A stretch of DNA of 10,936 nt from Treponema sp. (GTDB taxonomy: Bacteria; Spirochaetota; Spirochaetia; Treponematales; Breznakiellaceae), in assembly GCA_031259035.1 (NCBI GenBank), contig JAIRLZ010000107.1, forward strand, positions 1 through 10,936. The letters are read 5' to 3'. Below the pieces are notes generated by a model. The model had not been told where the DNA came from. It saw only the letters and a list, made by a program, of their open reading frames with translations, and did no database searches. This document shows positions 4,054 to 10,892 of the stretch, piece after piece. Numbering within the stretch: the stretch's first letter is position 1; each line of letters opens with the position of its first letter. A program made the position numbers and the translations under genes.

Positions 4054-6424
4054 TTATTATCGTGAGATTTGAGCGATGATAATTGCTCAAAAAACTCAAT
4101 TCCTTGCCGGTGTCAAAGTGAATGATCAAGATGGCGCCCGTCGCATGATCGCGGATTTCTTTCACATACCCATACCCATGATCGTCGTGAAACACCCGAT
4201 CTCCAACATCCCATTCGCCCGCTGATTTCGCGCCTTTTTTCCCGCGTGTTCCGGCTTTGGCTTTCATGGCAAACCCGTGTGGCGCGGCGCCGATAACGCG
4301 CAGGGCTGACTTGTCGATTTCACTCAAAAAAAGAGACGGCTCCATGAACGCCGTTTGCCCGAACACGCGGCGCGCGGCGCAGGAAGTGAAGTACAATTCG
4401 TCCATTGCGCGGGTCACGCCCACATAAAAGAGGCGGCGCTCTTCCTCCAGTTCCTCTTCTTTCTTGTCGTCCCTGGGAAAGACCCCCTGTTCAACGCCGG
4501 TTATAATAACCCGCTTGAATTCAAGCCCTTTGGTATTGTGCAGCGTAATAAGAGTCACCACATTGACGTCCGTATCCCGTTCTTCCATGGATCGGTCAAG
4601 CTCTATGTGTTCAAGGAATTCGAGAAGCCCTTCCACGGTCGCCGGATACAGACTCGCGGCGTTGGCAAGCTCTTGCAGGTTCGCAATGCGCTGATTGCCC
4701 GCGATCTCATCATGCGTCTGATGATACGCGGCGATGCCCGCATTCTGGATAAGCGCCGCCACGCAGACGGAAAGCCCTTCGCCCGCGACAACCTCGCCCT
4801 TTTCGCCGGTTCTGGTTTTTTTCACCGCCTTTTTTGTGTCTTTTGCGGGCGTTTTTTCAACCGATCTGTCGCCAACCGCTGGCTGACGCGCTCCGCTCGC
4901 GTCAAACAAAGTTTCGCCAGACCGCGCGCGCGCGTCCCATGCGGCTTCACCAGCGGGATACGTCAATGTTGAGCGTCCAGATTCAAGCGCGTCAATGAAG
5001 GCGCTCAGTCCGCCCCGCGCCCGCCCCGGCAGTACGGCGGAAAGTCGTTTCGCCGCGGCCCATAGGTCGCCGTCAGCCGCCTCCGCGATCACTCTGCCCA
5101 CGGTAGCCTCGCCGACGCCGCGAGCCGGCTTGTTCACCACGCGCCGGAAGCTGATTTCATCCCGCGGATTTACAAGAAAAGACAACAGGGCAAGCGCGTC
5201 CTTGATTTCCTCCCGTTCATAGAACTTGAGCGATCCCACCACGCGATAGGGAATGCGCCGGCGCAGCAACTCCGTCTCAAAACCGAGCGATTGGGCGTTT
5301 GTCCGGTACAGAATAGCCCAATCTGAATAGCGCCCTTCTCTTTTTTCCTCTTTTTCACGCTTCGGCTTTGCCGCGCCGCCGTCACGCGGCTGATTGCCCT
5401 CACTTGGACAAACTGAACTTTCAATGAGATGCGCCGCAAACACGGCCTCCTCATCCTGATTTGGAAGGAACGCCAGCACCGGGATTTTTCCGGCGCCCCG
5501 CTCGGCGCTCAAGGTCTTGCCGAGCCTGCCCTTGTTGTTGTCAACGACCGAGGAGGCCACGCGCAGAATCGCCGAAGTCGAGCGGTAATTCCGCTCAAGA
5601 CGGATGATGTCCGTGTTGGGGAAGCGGTCGGGGAATTCGATGATATTTCGCACTTCCGCGCCCCGAAACCGGTAGATCGACTGGTCGTCGTCTCCTACAA
5701 CGCACACATAGGTTTCGGGACCGCAGAGTTCCTTCAAAAGCGTAAATTGGGCGACATTGGTGTCCTGATACTCATCGATCATAATAACCTTGAAACGGCT
5801 GCGGAAATCCTCGGCAAAGGACGGATTGCTCCGCAGAATGTCAACAGGCTTCTTGATGAGATCCCCAAAGTCGACGTTGCCGATTGCGGCGAGCCGCTCT
5901 TCATACCGCGCGTACATCTTCTGAAAGTCCTTCCGGTGGTTGATGAGTTTTAATTCAGAATCATCGGGTCCAATAAAGTAGTCTTTTGCCCGTGAAATCT
6001 GGTGGGCGATGAGTTTAATGTCAGCCCTGGACTTTTCCGGAGCCAAGGTCGCAAGCAGGCTCGCCATATCATCATCATCGTAAATGATGAACGCGGGGTT
6101 GAGACCCACAAGCCGCGCGTTCCGCCGCAAAAACCACGCGCCGAATGAGTGAAACGTCCGCAGCATCGCATATCCGGCGCGGGAGTCTATCGCCGCGGCG
6201 CGGCCGGCCATTTCCCGCGCCGCTTTATTGGTGAAGGTTACGGCGAGAATGGCGTACGGAGGTATTCCCCGCTCACGAATGAGATAGGCGATTTTGGTAG
6301 TGATGACCCTTGTCTTGCCGGAACCCGCGCCCGCCAATATAAGAAGCGACGCGCCGTTATGCAACACCGCTTCCCGCTGCTCCGGGTTGAGAGCCGATAC
6401 ATAAGATGGTACAGTTTCTATCAT
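4031..6424 (-). CDS. UvrD/PcrA/Rep family 3'-5' DNA helicase
   Basis: The 797-residue superfamily-1A helicase is complete. ATG 6424 has AGGA 7-8 nt upstream. Motifs: Q motif LNPEQREAV 12-20; Walker A AGAGSGKT 31-38 (Lys37); Ia TFTNKAA 63-69; II (DEYQDT) 217-222; III GDDDQSIYRFRGA 244-256; IV RLERNYRS 275-282; V TLHNTKGLEFKRVI 627-640; VI FYVGVTRA 666-673. ATP-driven unwinding in repair and replication restart is expected. Two charged, low-complexity insertions (about 341-365 and 484-547, the second Lys-rich) lie in the accessory region. The C-terminal 740-790 (GDRVFHDDHGYGYVKEI...) resembles the Tudor-like RNA-polymerase-binding tail of PcrA. It heads a two-gene unit with the aminotransferase-like gene. 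Naming it rep, pcrA or uvrD is not safe from sequence alone. Confidence 0.95.
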   Translation of the reverse strand: MIETVPSYVSALNPEQREAVLHNGASLLILAGAGSGKTRVITTKIAYLIRERGIPPYAILAVTFTNKAAREMAGRAAAIDSRAGYAMLRTFHSFGAWFLRRNARLVGLNPAFIIYDDDDMASLLATLAPEKSRADIKLIAHQISRAKDYFIGPDDSELKLINHRKDFQKMYARYEERLAAIGNVDFGDLIKKPVDILRSNPSFAEDFRSRFKVIMIDEYQDTNVAQFTLLKELCGPETYVCVVGDDDQSIYRFRGAEVRNIIEFPDRFPNTDIIRLERNYRSTSAILRVASSVVDNNKGRLGKTLSAERGAGKIPVLAFLPNQDEEAVFAAHLIESSVCPSEGNQPRDGGAAKPKREKEEKREGRYSDWAILYRTNAQSLGFETELLRRRIPYRVVGSLKFYEREEIKDALALLSFLVNPRDEISFRRVVNKPARGVGEATVGRVIAEAADGDLWAAAKRLSAVLPGRARGGLSAFIDALESGRSTLTYPAGEAAWDARARSGETLFDASGARQPAVGDRSVEKTPAKDTKKAVKKTRTGEKGEVVAGEGLSVCVAALIQNAGIAAYHQTHDEIAGNQRIANLQELANAASLYPATVEGLLEFLEHIELDRSMEERDTDVNVVTLITLHNTKGLEFKRVIITGVEQGVFPRDDKKEEELEEERRLFYVGVTRAMDELYFTSCAARRVFGQTAFMEPSLFLSEIDKSALRVIGAAPHGFAMKAKAGTRGKKGAKSAGEWDVGDRVFHDDHGYGYVKEIRDHATGAILIIHFDTGKELSFLSNYHRSNLTIINEEQEYF

Positions 6425-6538
6425 GCGTTTATCCTGCGAGGGAATGAACGGTTGGGAAATGGAAGGGGGCGCGGTCTAATCAGGCGGCGCCCCAGTTGGA
6501 CGGTTCGCTTCACGCGCTTCTAAAAAACTCCAAAACCG

Positions 6539-8143
6539 TCAGTTCATGTCCCTCCGCTCCCGCTCTATTTCCAGCAGCCGGCTGTATGCGTCCAGCGCCG
6601 CGTCCCCGGAATTGCCGGAGAGCACCTTCTTGGTGAGCGCCTTGCCAAGCTGCACTCCCTCCTGATCAAAGCTGTTGATATTCCACACAAAACCCTGAAA
6701 CATGACCTTGTTCTCGAAGTGGGCGAGAAGCGCGCCAAGCGCGCGAGGCGTGAGTTGTTTGCCGAAGATGAGGCTTGAAGGACGTCTGCCGGCGAATTCC
6801 TTGTTGGGGTTCGCGTCACGCTTGCCTTTGGCAAAGGCGACGATTTGCGCGGCGAGATTGGCTTTCAGCTTGGTCTGGCTGTCGGAGCCGCCAACCACAA
6901 CGTCATCCTTGCGCTGGCTTTCAACAAACCCGATGAACTGGAGCGGAACAATGTCCGCGCCTTGATGAAGCGATTGGTAGAAGGAATGCTGACCATTCGT
7001 ACCGGGTTCGCCGAACACCACGGGCCCTGTGGCGTACCGCACCGGTTCGCCATTGCGGTTTACGCTCTTGCCGTTGGATTCCATGTCAAGCTGCTGCAAG
7101 TGCGCGGGGAAGCGGGACAGCGCCTGGCTGTAGGGAAGAACAGCCGTATACGGAAAGCCGAGAAAATTCCGCTCCCACACGCCGATAAGCGCGTCGAGCA
7201 GGCTCGCGTTTTTGAGAACACCGGTTTCCAGCGCCAGCGCGTCAGCCTCATGCGCCCCTTCCAGTATCTGCGTGAACACATCGCGTCCAAAGGCCAGGGA
7301 GAGGATCACGCCGCCAACGCCCGATGTCGAGGAGTACCGTCCGCCGATGAAATCATCCATATAGAACGAATCGAGGTACGCGGGATTATGCGCGAGCGGA
7401 CTTGTCTCGCTTGTTACGGCGACAATATGCTTGCCGGGATCAAGCCCGGCGGCTTTCAGTTTTTCCTTTACGAAAAGCTCATTGGCCAAAGTTTCCTGCG
7501 TGGTCCCGCTTTTCGACACCAGCACAAACACGGTTTTCTCAAGAGGAACAGGGGCGAGCGTCGTGGAAGCGTCATCCGGGTCTACATTGGAAATGAATTT
7601 CGCGTCCAGCCTCTTCTTTCCTGTGGTCGCGGCCCACTGTTCAAGGGCGAGGTACAGGGCGCGGGGACCCAAATCAGACCCGCCTATGCCGATTTGTACG
7701 GCGTGGGTGAATGATTTGCCGGTCGATCCCGTGATTTTGCCCGCGTGAACGTCATCGGCAAATTGCGAGAAACGCGCAAGCTCCTGTTTGTAGAATTCAC
7801 CGAGGTTTTTCCCTTCAAATATGACGTCGCCCCCAAGCCGCCCTCGCAGCAAATGGTGCAGCACCTTGCGGTTTTCGCCGGTATTCATGGGTTCGCCGTC
7901 AAGCAGTGCCTTGTATTTGGCGATGAGTTCCTGCTCGTCCGCGAGCGCTTGAAGCGCCGCCAATATGGTTTCATCAACGGGTTTCGCCGCGTATGAATAG
8001 GAAAGACCGCCCGCCATAGGCGCAATCGCGCCCTGTATCCGTCCGGGCGCAAGCGCCGCCGCGTAATCAAACCGTTCGCCTGTCTGGACGAGACTGGAAA
8101 GGGTCTTAAACGCCTTCGTTTTATCAAAATCACTGTATTGCAT
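6539..8143 (-). CDS. pgi: Glucose-6-phosphate isomerase
   Basis: The 534-residue cytoplasmic glycolytic enzyme interconverts glucose-6-phosphate and fructose-6-phosphate. Family motifs in order: GIGGSDLGPRAL 152-163; SKSGTTQET 210-218, the sugar-phosphate site; FIGGRYSSTSGVGG 265-278, a signature segment; MESNGKS 354-360 with the presumed catalytic base Glu355; GTNGQHSFYQSLHQG 381-395 with His386; and FDQEGVQLGKAL 492-503 with Lys501. All key residues are present and the length is normal for the long bacterial type. AGGAG lies 8 nt before ATG 8143. It appears monocistronic: 114 nt separate it from the helicase start downstream, and a 345-nt hairpin-rich region lies upstream. Confidence 0.97.
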   Translation of the reverse strand: MQYSDFDKTKAFKTLSSLVQTGERFDYAAALAPGRIQGAIAPMAGGLSYSYAAKPVDETILAALQALADEQELIAKYKALLDGEPMNTGENRKVLHHLLRGRLGGDVIFEGKNLGEFYKQELARFSQFADDVHAGKITGSTGKSFTHAVQIGIGGSDLGPRALYLALEQWAATTGKKRLDAKFISNVDPDDASTTLAPVPLEKTVFVLVSKSGTTQETLANELFVKEKLKAAGLDPGKHIVAVTSETSPLAHNPAYLDSFYMDDFIGGRYSSTSGVGGVILSLAFGRDVFTQILEGAHEADALALETGVLKNASLLDALIGVWERNFLGFPYTAVLPYSQALSRFPAHLQQLDMESNGKSVNRNGEPVRYATGPVVFGEPGTNGQHSFYQSLHQGADIVPLQFIGFVESQRKDDVVVGGSDSQTKLKANLAAQIVAFAKGKRDANPNKEFAGRRPSSLIFGKQLTPRALGALLAHFENKVMFQGFVWNINSFDQEGVQLGKALTKKVLSGNSGDAALDAYSRLLEIERERRDMN

Positions 8144-8166
8144 GGCAATTACTCCTATGAAGTATG

Positions 8167-8203
8167 GACTTGTTCAAGAACCCGGTTGGTTCTTGAACAA
8201 GTC
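8167..8203. repeat. Perfect 16-bp hairpin in the pgi leader
   Basis: Arms 8167-8182 (GACTTGTTCAAGAACC) and 8188-8203 pair perfectly around CGGTT. It lies 11 nt upstream of the pgi ribosome site, so if pgi transcription starts further upstream the hairpin would sit in the 5' leader. The arm sequence relates to the hairpin at 100-130. There is no T tract on either side except that of the adjacent terminator. Confidence 0.65.
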
Positions 8204-8207
8204 TTCC

Positions 8208-8243
8208 AAAAAACGCTGATTTTGTTAAAAATCAGCGTTTTTT
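8208..8243. terminator. Bidirectional intrinsic terminator
   Basis: Arms 8208-8223 (AAAAAACGCTGATTTT) and 8228-8243 form a 16-bp stem with a 4-nt loop, with T-rich tracts on both strands. On the minus strand it would end transcripts coming from the hemerythrin gene before pgi. Pgi would then need its own promoter between here and 8156, which I cannot see clearly, or the terminator is leaky. No plus-strand gene lies immediately upstream. Confidence 0.75.
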
Positions 8244-8262
8244 GTTATTTTTTAACGCGGTT

Positions 8263-8292
8263 GTTGTTTAGAAACTGAAGTTTCTAAACAAC
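8263..8292. repeat. Dispersed 13-bp hairpin (GTTGTTTAGAAAC), copy 2
   Basis: Perfect arms 8263-8275 and 8280-8292 around TGAA. Inverted relative of 3043-3072: the compensating change (TTCAG/CTGAA to TTTAG/CTAAA) keeps pairing intact in both copies, which suggests the structure is conserved. The shared flank includes the A/T-rich stretch leading into the terminator at 8208-8243. Confidence 0.6.
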
Positions 8293-8301
8293 GCTCGTAT
8301 G

Positions 8302-8347
8302 AGCCTTTCCCAAAACGCGCCCCAGGGCGTCAGTTTTGGGAAAGGCT
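8302..8347. repeat. Palindromic element P5 (TTTCCC type, short core)
   Basis: Perfect 15-bp arms 8302-8316 (AGCCTTTCCCAAAAC) and 8333-8347 around GCGCCCCAGGGCGTCA, which itself folds (CGCC/GGCG). It is followed by a run of A's and T's. The core has the same GCGCC...GGCGTCA frame as P3 and P7 although the stem type differs. Confidence 0.85.
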
Positions 8348-8398
8348 TAAAAAAAATAATTTTGGAAGACGGCGGAAAGACGAGAAAGCTGTGCGCAT

Positions 8399-8464
8399 GG
8401 CTGTTTCAAAACGCCCTCCGCTGGATAATCCACCGAATGATGCCGGACCAGTTTTGAGACGGCC
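8399..8464. repeat. Palindromic element P6 (diverged, TTTCAAAAC type)
   Basis: Arms 8399-8412 (GGCTGTTTCAAAAC) and 8451-8464 (GTTTTGAGACGGCC) pair except at two positions that would be G-U in RNA. The 38-nt core (from GCCCTCCG) is unlike the other copies. It is probably a third variant or a decayed member. It lies 25 nt downstream of the hemerythrin stop and may form its 3' hairpin. Confidence 0.55.
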
Positions 8465-8488
8465 TTTCATGTCGCCATGAGCGCGCTT

Positions 8489-8959
8489 CTAAAGAGTCTG
8501 ACTTTTGTCGTCTATAAATTTTTCCAACACGTTCTCCAAAGCGCCGGTTTTTTTCATATTCAGCAGGTAGGCTCCCAGCTTGAGATCCGTAAGGGCGATA
8601 TGAGATAAAGTCCAATCCCGCAGGTAACGCACCATTGCATGAGGCGCATACGCCTTATCGTTCTCATAAGCCAGCTTTTGCTTCAGCACTTCTTTGACAA
8701 ACGCCTCATGCTCTCTCTTGTGAAGCGCATAGTCGGGGTAATTGATCCGCCGCATAATCTTCTCTTCAGTTCCAAAATGAAAGCCAACATAATCCACCGT
8801 TTCACGGAGCGCGGTTACAAAGCTCGTATATAGCGACCCACCCTGCCGGCACGCCTCGTACAAATTGTTGGTAATTTCAATAAGCCGCTGGTGCTGCTTG
8901 TCGATCAGGGGAATTCCCATCGAAAGCCGATCATCCCATTCCATAAATTTTTCCGCCAT
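8489..8959 (-). CDS. Bacteriohemerythrin
   Basis: A 156-residue single-domain hemerythrin that binds O2 at a non-haem di-iron centre in a four-helix bundle. All seven expected ligands are visible: His23 (DKQH), His61 and Glu65 (HFGTE), His80 and His84 (HKREH), His120 and Asp125 (HIALTD). The N-terminal pattern W8-D-x-x-L-S-x-G-I-P-x-I-D-x-Q-H is the usual one. No transmembrane or methyl-accepting domain is attached, so it is a free cytoplasmic O2 carrier, scavenger or sensor, which is plausible in an anaerobe or microaerophile exposed to oxygen. ATG 8959 has AAGAGGTG about 5 nt upstream. It is flanked on both sides by palindromes (P6 and P7) and appears monocistronic. Confidence 0.95.
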   Translation of the reverse strand: MAEKFMEWDDRLSMGIPLIDKQHQRLIEITNNLYEACRQGGSLYTSFVTALRETVDYVGFHFGTEEKIMRRINYPDYALHKREHEAFVKEVLKQKLAYENDKAYAPHAMVRYLRDWTLSHIALTDLKLGAYLLNMKKTGALENVLEKFIDDKSQTL

Positions 8960-9006
8960 GATACACCTCTTGTTTTTCCACTTTTTATGTGTGAGTCTTA
9001 TGATAT

Positions 9007-9052
9007 AGGCTGTTCCAAAACGCGCCTTATGGCGTCAGTTTTGGAACAGGCT
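9007..9052. repeat. Palindromic element P7 (GTTCC type, short core)
   Basis: Arms 9007-9021 (AGGCTGTTCCAAAAC) and 9038-9052 (GTTTTGGAACAGGCT) pair with one mismatch. The core GCGCCTTATGGCGTCA differs from P3 (read in reverse) by a single base. It sits 48 nt upstream of the hemerythrin start, so it may lie in that gene's promoter or leader. Confidence 0.85.
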
Positions 9053-9096
9053 CTGTATTCTATCATATGTTCACCTGTTTATGCAACAGCCGTTAT

Positions 9097-9192
9097 GGGA
9101 ACCTCTAAAAACTGTCGAACCGAAGGTTCGCTAACCGCAGGTTCGCTGAACTCATGTTCGCGCATGTAATTCGCGTTTTGGAACAGGCTCAC
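9097..9192. repeat. Palindromic element P8 (hybrid ends, long core)
   Basis: The right arm (GCGTTTTGGAACAGGCTCA) is of the usual GTTCC type, but the left end is GGGAACCTCTAAAAACTG, which pairs only partly. The inner 60 nt read on the minus strand match the P4 core closely (GCGAATTACATGCGCGAACA, then TGAGTTCAGCGAACCTGCGG) but with one 14-nt unit fewer. The left-end motif recurs as CAGTTTTTAGAGA at the end of P9. Confidence 0.75.
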
Positions 9193-9220
9193 AGAATCTC
9201 ATTTTTCCTCTTGCGTCCTC

Positions 9221-9250
9221 TTGCATAAATAAACGCAAATGATTTACTAT
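9221..9250 (+). promoter_or_regulatory. Candidate sigma-70 promoter for the potD-like gene
   Basis: TTGCAT (9221-9226) and TACTAT (9245-9250) are separated by 18 nt; an overlapping TATACT lies at 9248-9253. It is just downstream of P8 and about 95 nt before the start codon. Matches to consensus are only partial. Confidence 0.4.
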
Positions 9251-9307
9251 ACTTCCTAATTCCTGTTGCGGGAAGGAGCGCGGACGTCAGTTCGTGATAT
9301 TTACAGG

Positions 9308-9347
9308 CGCGGCGGAACGCCGCGTTATAGGAGTGAATAGGAGTGAA
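9308..9347 (+). promoter_or_regulatory. Leader hairpin and duplicated ribosome site
   Basis: A 7-bp hairpin (CGCGGCG 9308-9314, CGCCGCG 9318-9324) is followed by an exact tandem 10-mer TAGGAGTGAA (9328-9337, 9338-9347), giving two AGGAG sites. The first is 9 nt before GTG 9343; the second is 5 nt before ATG 9349. The doubled site makes both starts usable. The second, with ATG, is preferred. Confidence 0.55.
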
Positions 9348-9348
9348 A

Positions 9349-10428
9349 ATGAAAAGAATTGTGTGGGTCCTGCTTATCGCCGTTGTAGCGCTTCTCGCAG
9401 GCTGTCAGAAGAAGAGCGGCGACGGCAACGCGAGGCCGGCTGACGGAGGAGAGGCGCCGAAAAGGCTCCACATTTACAACTGGACGTATTACACGCCGGC
9501 TTCGGTCATCCTTAAGTTTGAGGAGGAGTACGGAGTTACGGTGGTGTATGACGAGTTCGCCTCAAATGAAGACATGTACGCCAAGATTCAGGCCGGCGGC
9601 AGCGGATACGACATTGTGTTTCCTTCCGGCGATTACGTGTCCATTATGGCGAAGCAGGGTATGCTTGAAAAGCTCGACGTATCGAAACTTGCAAATATCG
9701 GCAATATTGATCCGCTGGTGCTTGAAAAAGCGACCTATGATCCGAACATGGAGTACAGCGTTCCGTACTATTGGGGGGCCGCCGGCATAGCGGTCAATAC
9801 GGCGAAGGTGCCGGAGTTTGAGCGATCATGGAATATATTCAGCCGCGCCGATCTCAAAGGGCGCATGACCATGCTGGACGATATGAGGGAAGTCATGGGA
9901 GACGCGCTTGTTTTCCTCGGACACTCGGTCAATACGGGCGATCCGGCGGAAATTGAAGCGGCGAAGAACCTGATAAACACGTCGTGGAAGCCAAACCTCG
10001 TTAAATTTGACGCCGAGGCGTTTGGAAAAGGTTTCGCCAACGGCGACTTCTGGGTGGTGCAGGGATACGCCGAAGTGGTTTTTGAAGAAATCGCCGACAA
10101 CGAAGAGCTTAAAAACAACACGGTCTTTTTCATTCCAGAGCAGGGGGGGCCAGCCTACATCGACAGCATGTGCATCCTTAAAGGATCGCGGAACATGGAT
10201 CTCGCGTATACATTCATCGACTTTATCCACCGGCCTGAGATTTACGCGGAATTCGCCGATTATTTCGGTTTTCCGGCCACCGCGAATGTTCCGGCGCGTC
10301 AATATCAGAAGGTCGCGCCCTATTACCAAGCCCATGATTTGGCGAACACCGAGTTGAAAGACGACCTCGGCGAGGCGCTTGAGCTTTACAACGCCGCATG
10401 GTTCGATTCAATCAGGATTGGCGACTGA
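9349..10428 (+). CDS. potD: Spermidine/putrescine-binding lipoprotein (PotD family)
   Basis: The protein has 359 residues from ATG 9349 (361 from GTG 9343). The signal peptide ends in lipobox LLAGC with lipid-attached Cys19. The mature protein is a type-II periplasmic binding protein of the polyamine family: LHIYNWTYYTP 41-51, FEEEYGVTVVYDEFASNEDM 57-76, GYDIVFPSGDYV 86-97, VPYYWGAAGIAVN 138-150, FWVVQGYAE 234-242, PEQGGPAYIDSMCI 263-276. It would capture polyamines outside the membrane and deliver them to an ABC permease. No permease or ATPase gene is adjacent: upstream is hemerythrin on the other strand, and the 464 nt downstream hold none. It is therefore an orphan here, or an operon that begins with potD has been split. 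Substrate (spermidine or putrescine) cannot be told. Confidence 0.92.
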   Translation: MKRIVWVLLIAVVALLAGCQKKSGDGNARPADGGEAPKRLHIYNWTYYTPASVILKFEEEYGVTVVYDEFASNEDMYAKIQAGGSGYDIVFPSGDYVSIMAKQGMLEKLDVSKLANIGNIDPLVLEKATYDPNMEYSVPYYWGAAGIAVNTAKVPEFERSWNIFSRADLKGRMTMLDDMREVMGDALVFLGHSVNTGDPAEIEAAKNLINTSWKPNLVKFDAEAFGKGFANGDFWVVQGYAEVVFEEIADNEELKNNTVFFIPEQGGPAYIDSMCILKGSRNMDLAYTFIDFIHRPEIYAEFADYFGFPATANVPARQYQKVAPYYQAHDLANTELKDDLGEALELYNAAWFDSIRIGD

Positions 10429-10455
10429 TTAGCGGCGGCGGAACGTGATCCAATA

Positions 10456-10517
10456 AACGCGAACCTCCGGTTTGCGAACCGTAGGTTGCGAACCTGCGGT
10501 TCGGCAGTTTTTAGAGA
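10456..10517. repeat. Palindromic element P9 (truncated, long core)
   Basis: Starts with AACGCGAACC and ends GGTTCGGCAGTTTTTAGAGA. The core has three GCGAACC/GGTT mini-palindromes. The usual left outer arm (TTCCAAAAC) is missing. The right end matches the odd end of P8. It lies 27 nt after the potD stop. Confidence 0.65.
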
Positions 10518-10611
10518 TTTTCTCACCCTGTGGAGAACCTTGTGTTTGCGCACTTCATTACAAATGAACCTCCCTGACCCAAGGGCTAAACTTGACCCAC
10601 AATGCGGATTC

Positions 10612-10636
10612 GCCGCCTGTTTCAGGGCGGATTTTT
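10612..10636 (+). terminator. Possible intrinsic terminator after potD
   Basis: CCGCC-TGTTTCA-GGGCGG forms an imperfect GC stem followed by ATTTTT. It lies about 190 nt after the potD stop. CCAAGGG at 10579-10585 and CCCTTGG at 10637-10643 could enclose it as an outer stem. Weak evidence. Confidence 0.35.
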
Positions 10637-10779
10637 CCCTTGGCGTGTCCCGCCCCGGAACGGAATAGGCGCTTGATAGGCGGATGCGGGGCGGATTGCC
10701 GGGGTTATCCCGGCGCGGGGGCGGCGGGAAAGGGGAAAACAAGCGGAAACCAGGGGTTTCCCGCGTTTTGCCCGCCACG

Positions 10780-10821
10780 GGGTCGGACCCCGTGGGTCGG
10801 ACCCCGTGGGTCGGACCCCCA
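10780..10821. repeat. Three tandem 14-bp units GGGTCGGACCCCGT
   Basis: Units at 10780-10793 and 10794-10807 are identical; the third (10808-10821) ends CCA instead of CGT. Each unit is a near-perfect palindrome: ACGGGGTC-G-GACCCCGT has 8-bp arms. It ends 17 nt before a strong promoter, so it might be an operator array or an unstable tandem repeat. Confidence 0.8.
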
Positions 10822-10838
10822 TACGCACTAACTTAGAT

Positions 10839-10867
10839 TTGACAAACCTTTGATTTATTGGTATACT
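10839..10867 (+). promoter_or_regulatory. Near-consensus sigma-70 promoter
   Basis: TTGACA (10839-10844), a 17-nt spacer and TATACT (10862-10867): a perfect -35 and a 5/6 -10 at ideal spacing. The expected start near 10874 gives a leader of about 19 nt, with GGAGG at 10880-10884 and ATG at 10893. This is the strongest promoter visible in the window. Confidence 0.85.
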
Positions 10868-10892
10868 GTAAAAAACACCGGAGGTTTGTAGT

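Noticed and set aside
4355..5953. Plus-strand open frames of 205 and 174 codons opposite the helicase.
   Set aside because: Antisense shadows; the minus-strand helicase has every family motif.
6845..7714. Long plus-strand open frame of 289 codons opposite pgi.
   Set aside because: It is an antisense shadow of a fully supported pgi gene, with no ribosome site or recognisable domain.
8891..9169. Plus-strand 92-codon frame running across P7 into P8.
   Set aside because: It starts inside the antisense of hemerythrin, has no ribosome site, and mostly translates repeat sequence.
10386..10828. Open frames on both strands downstream of potD.
   Set aside because: Low-complexity Arg/Pro/Gly translations of GC-rich hairpin and repeat DNA without start signals.
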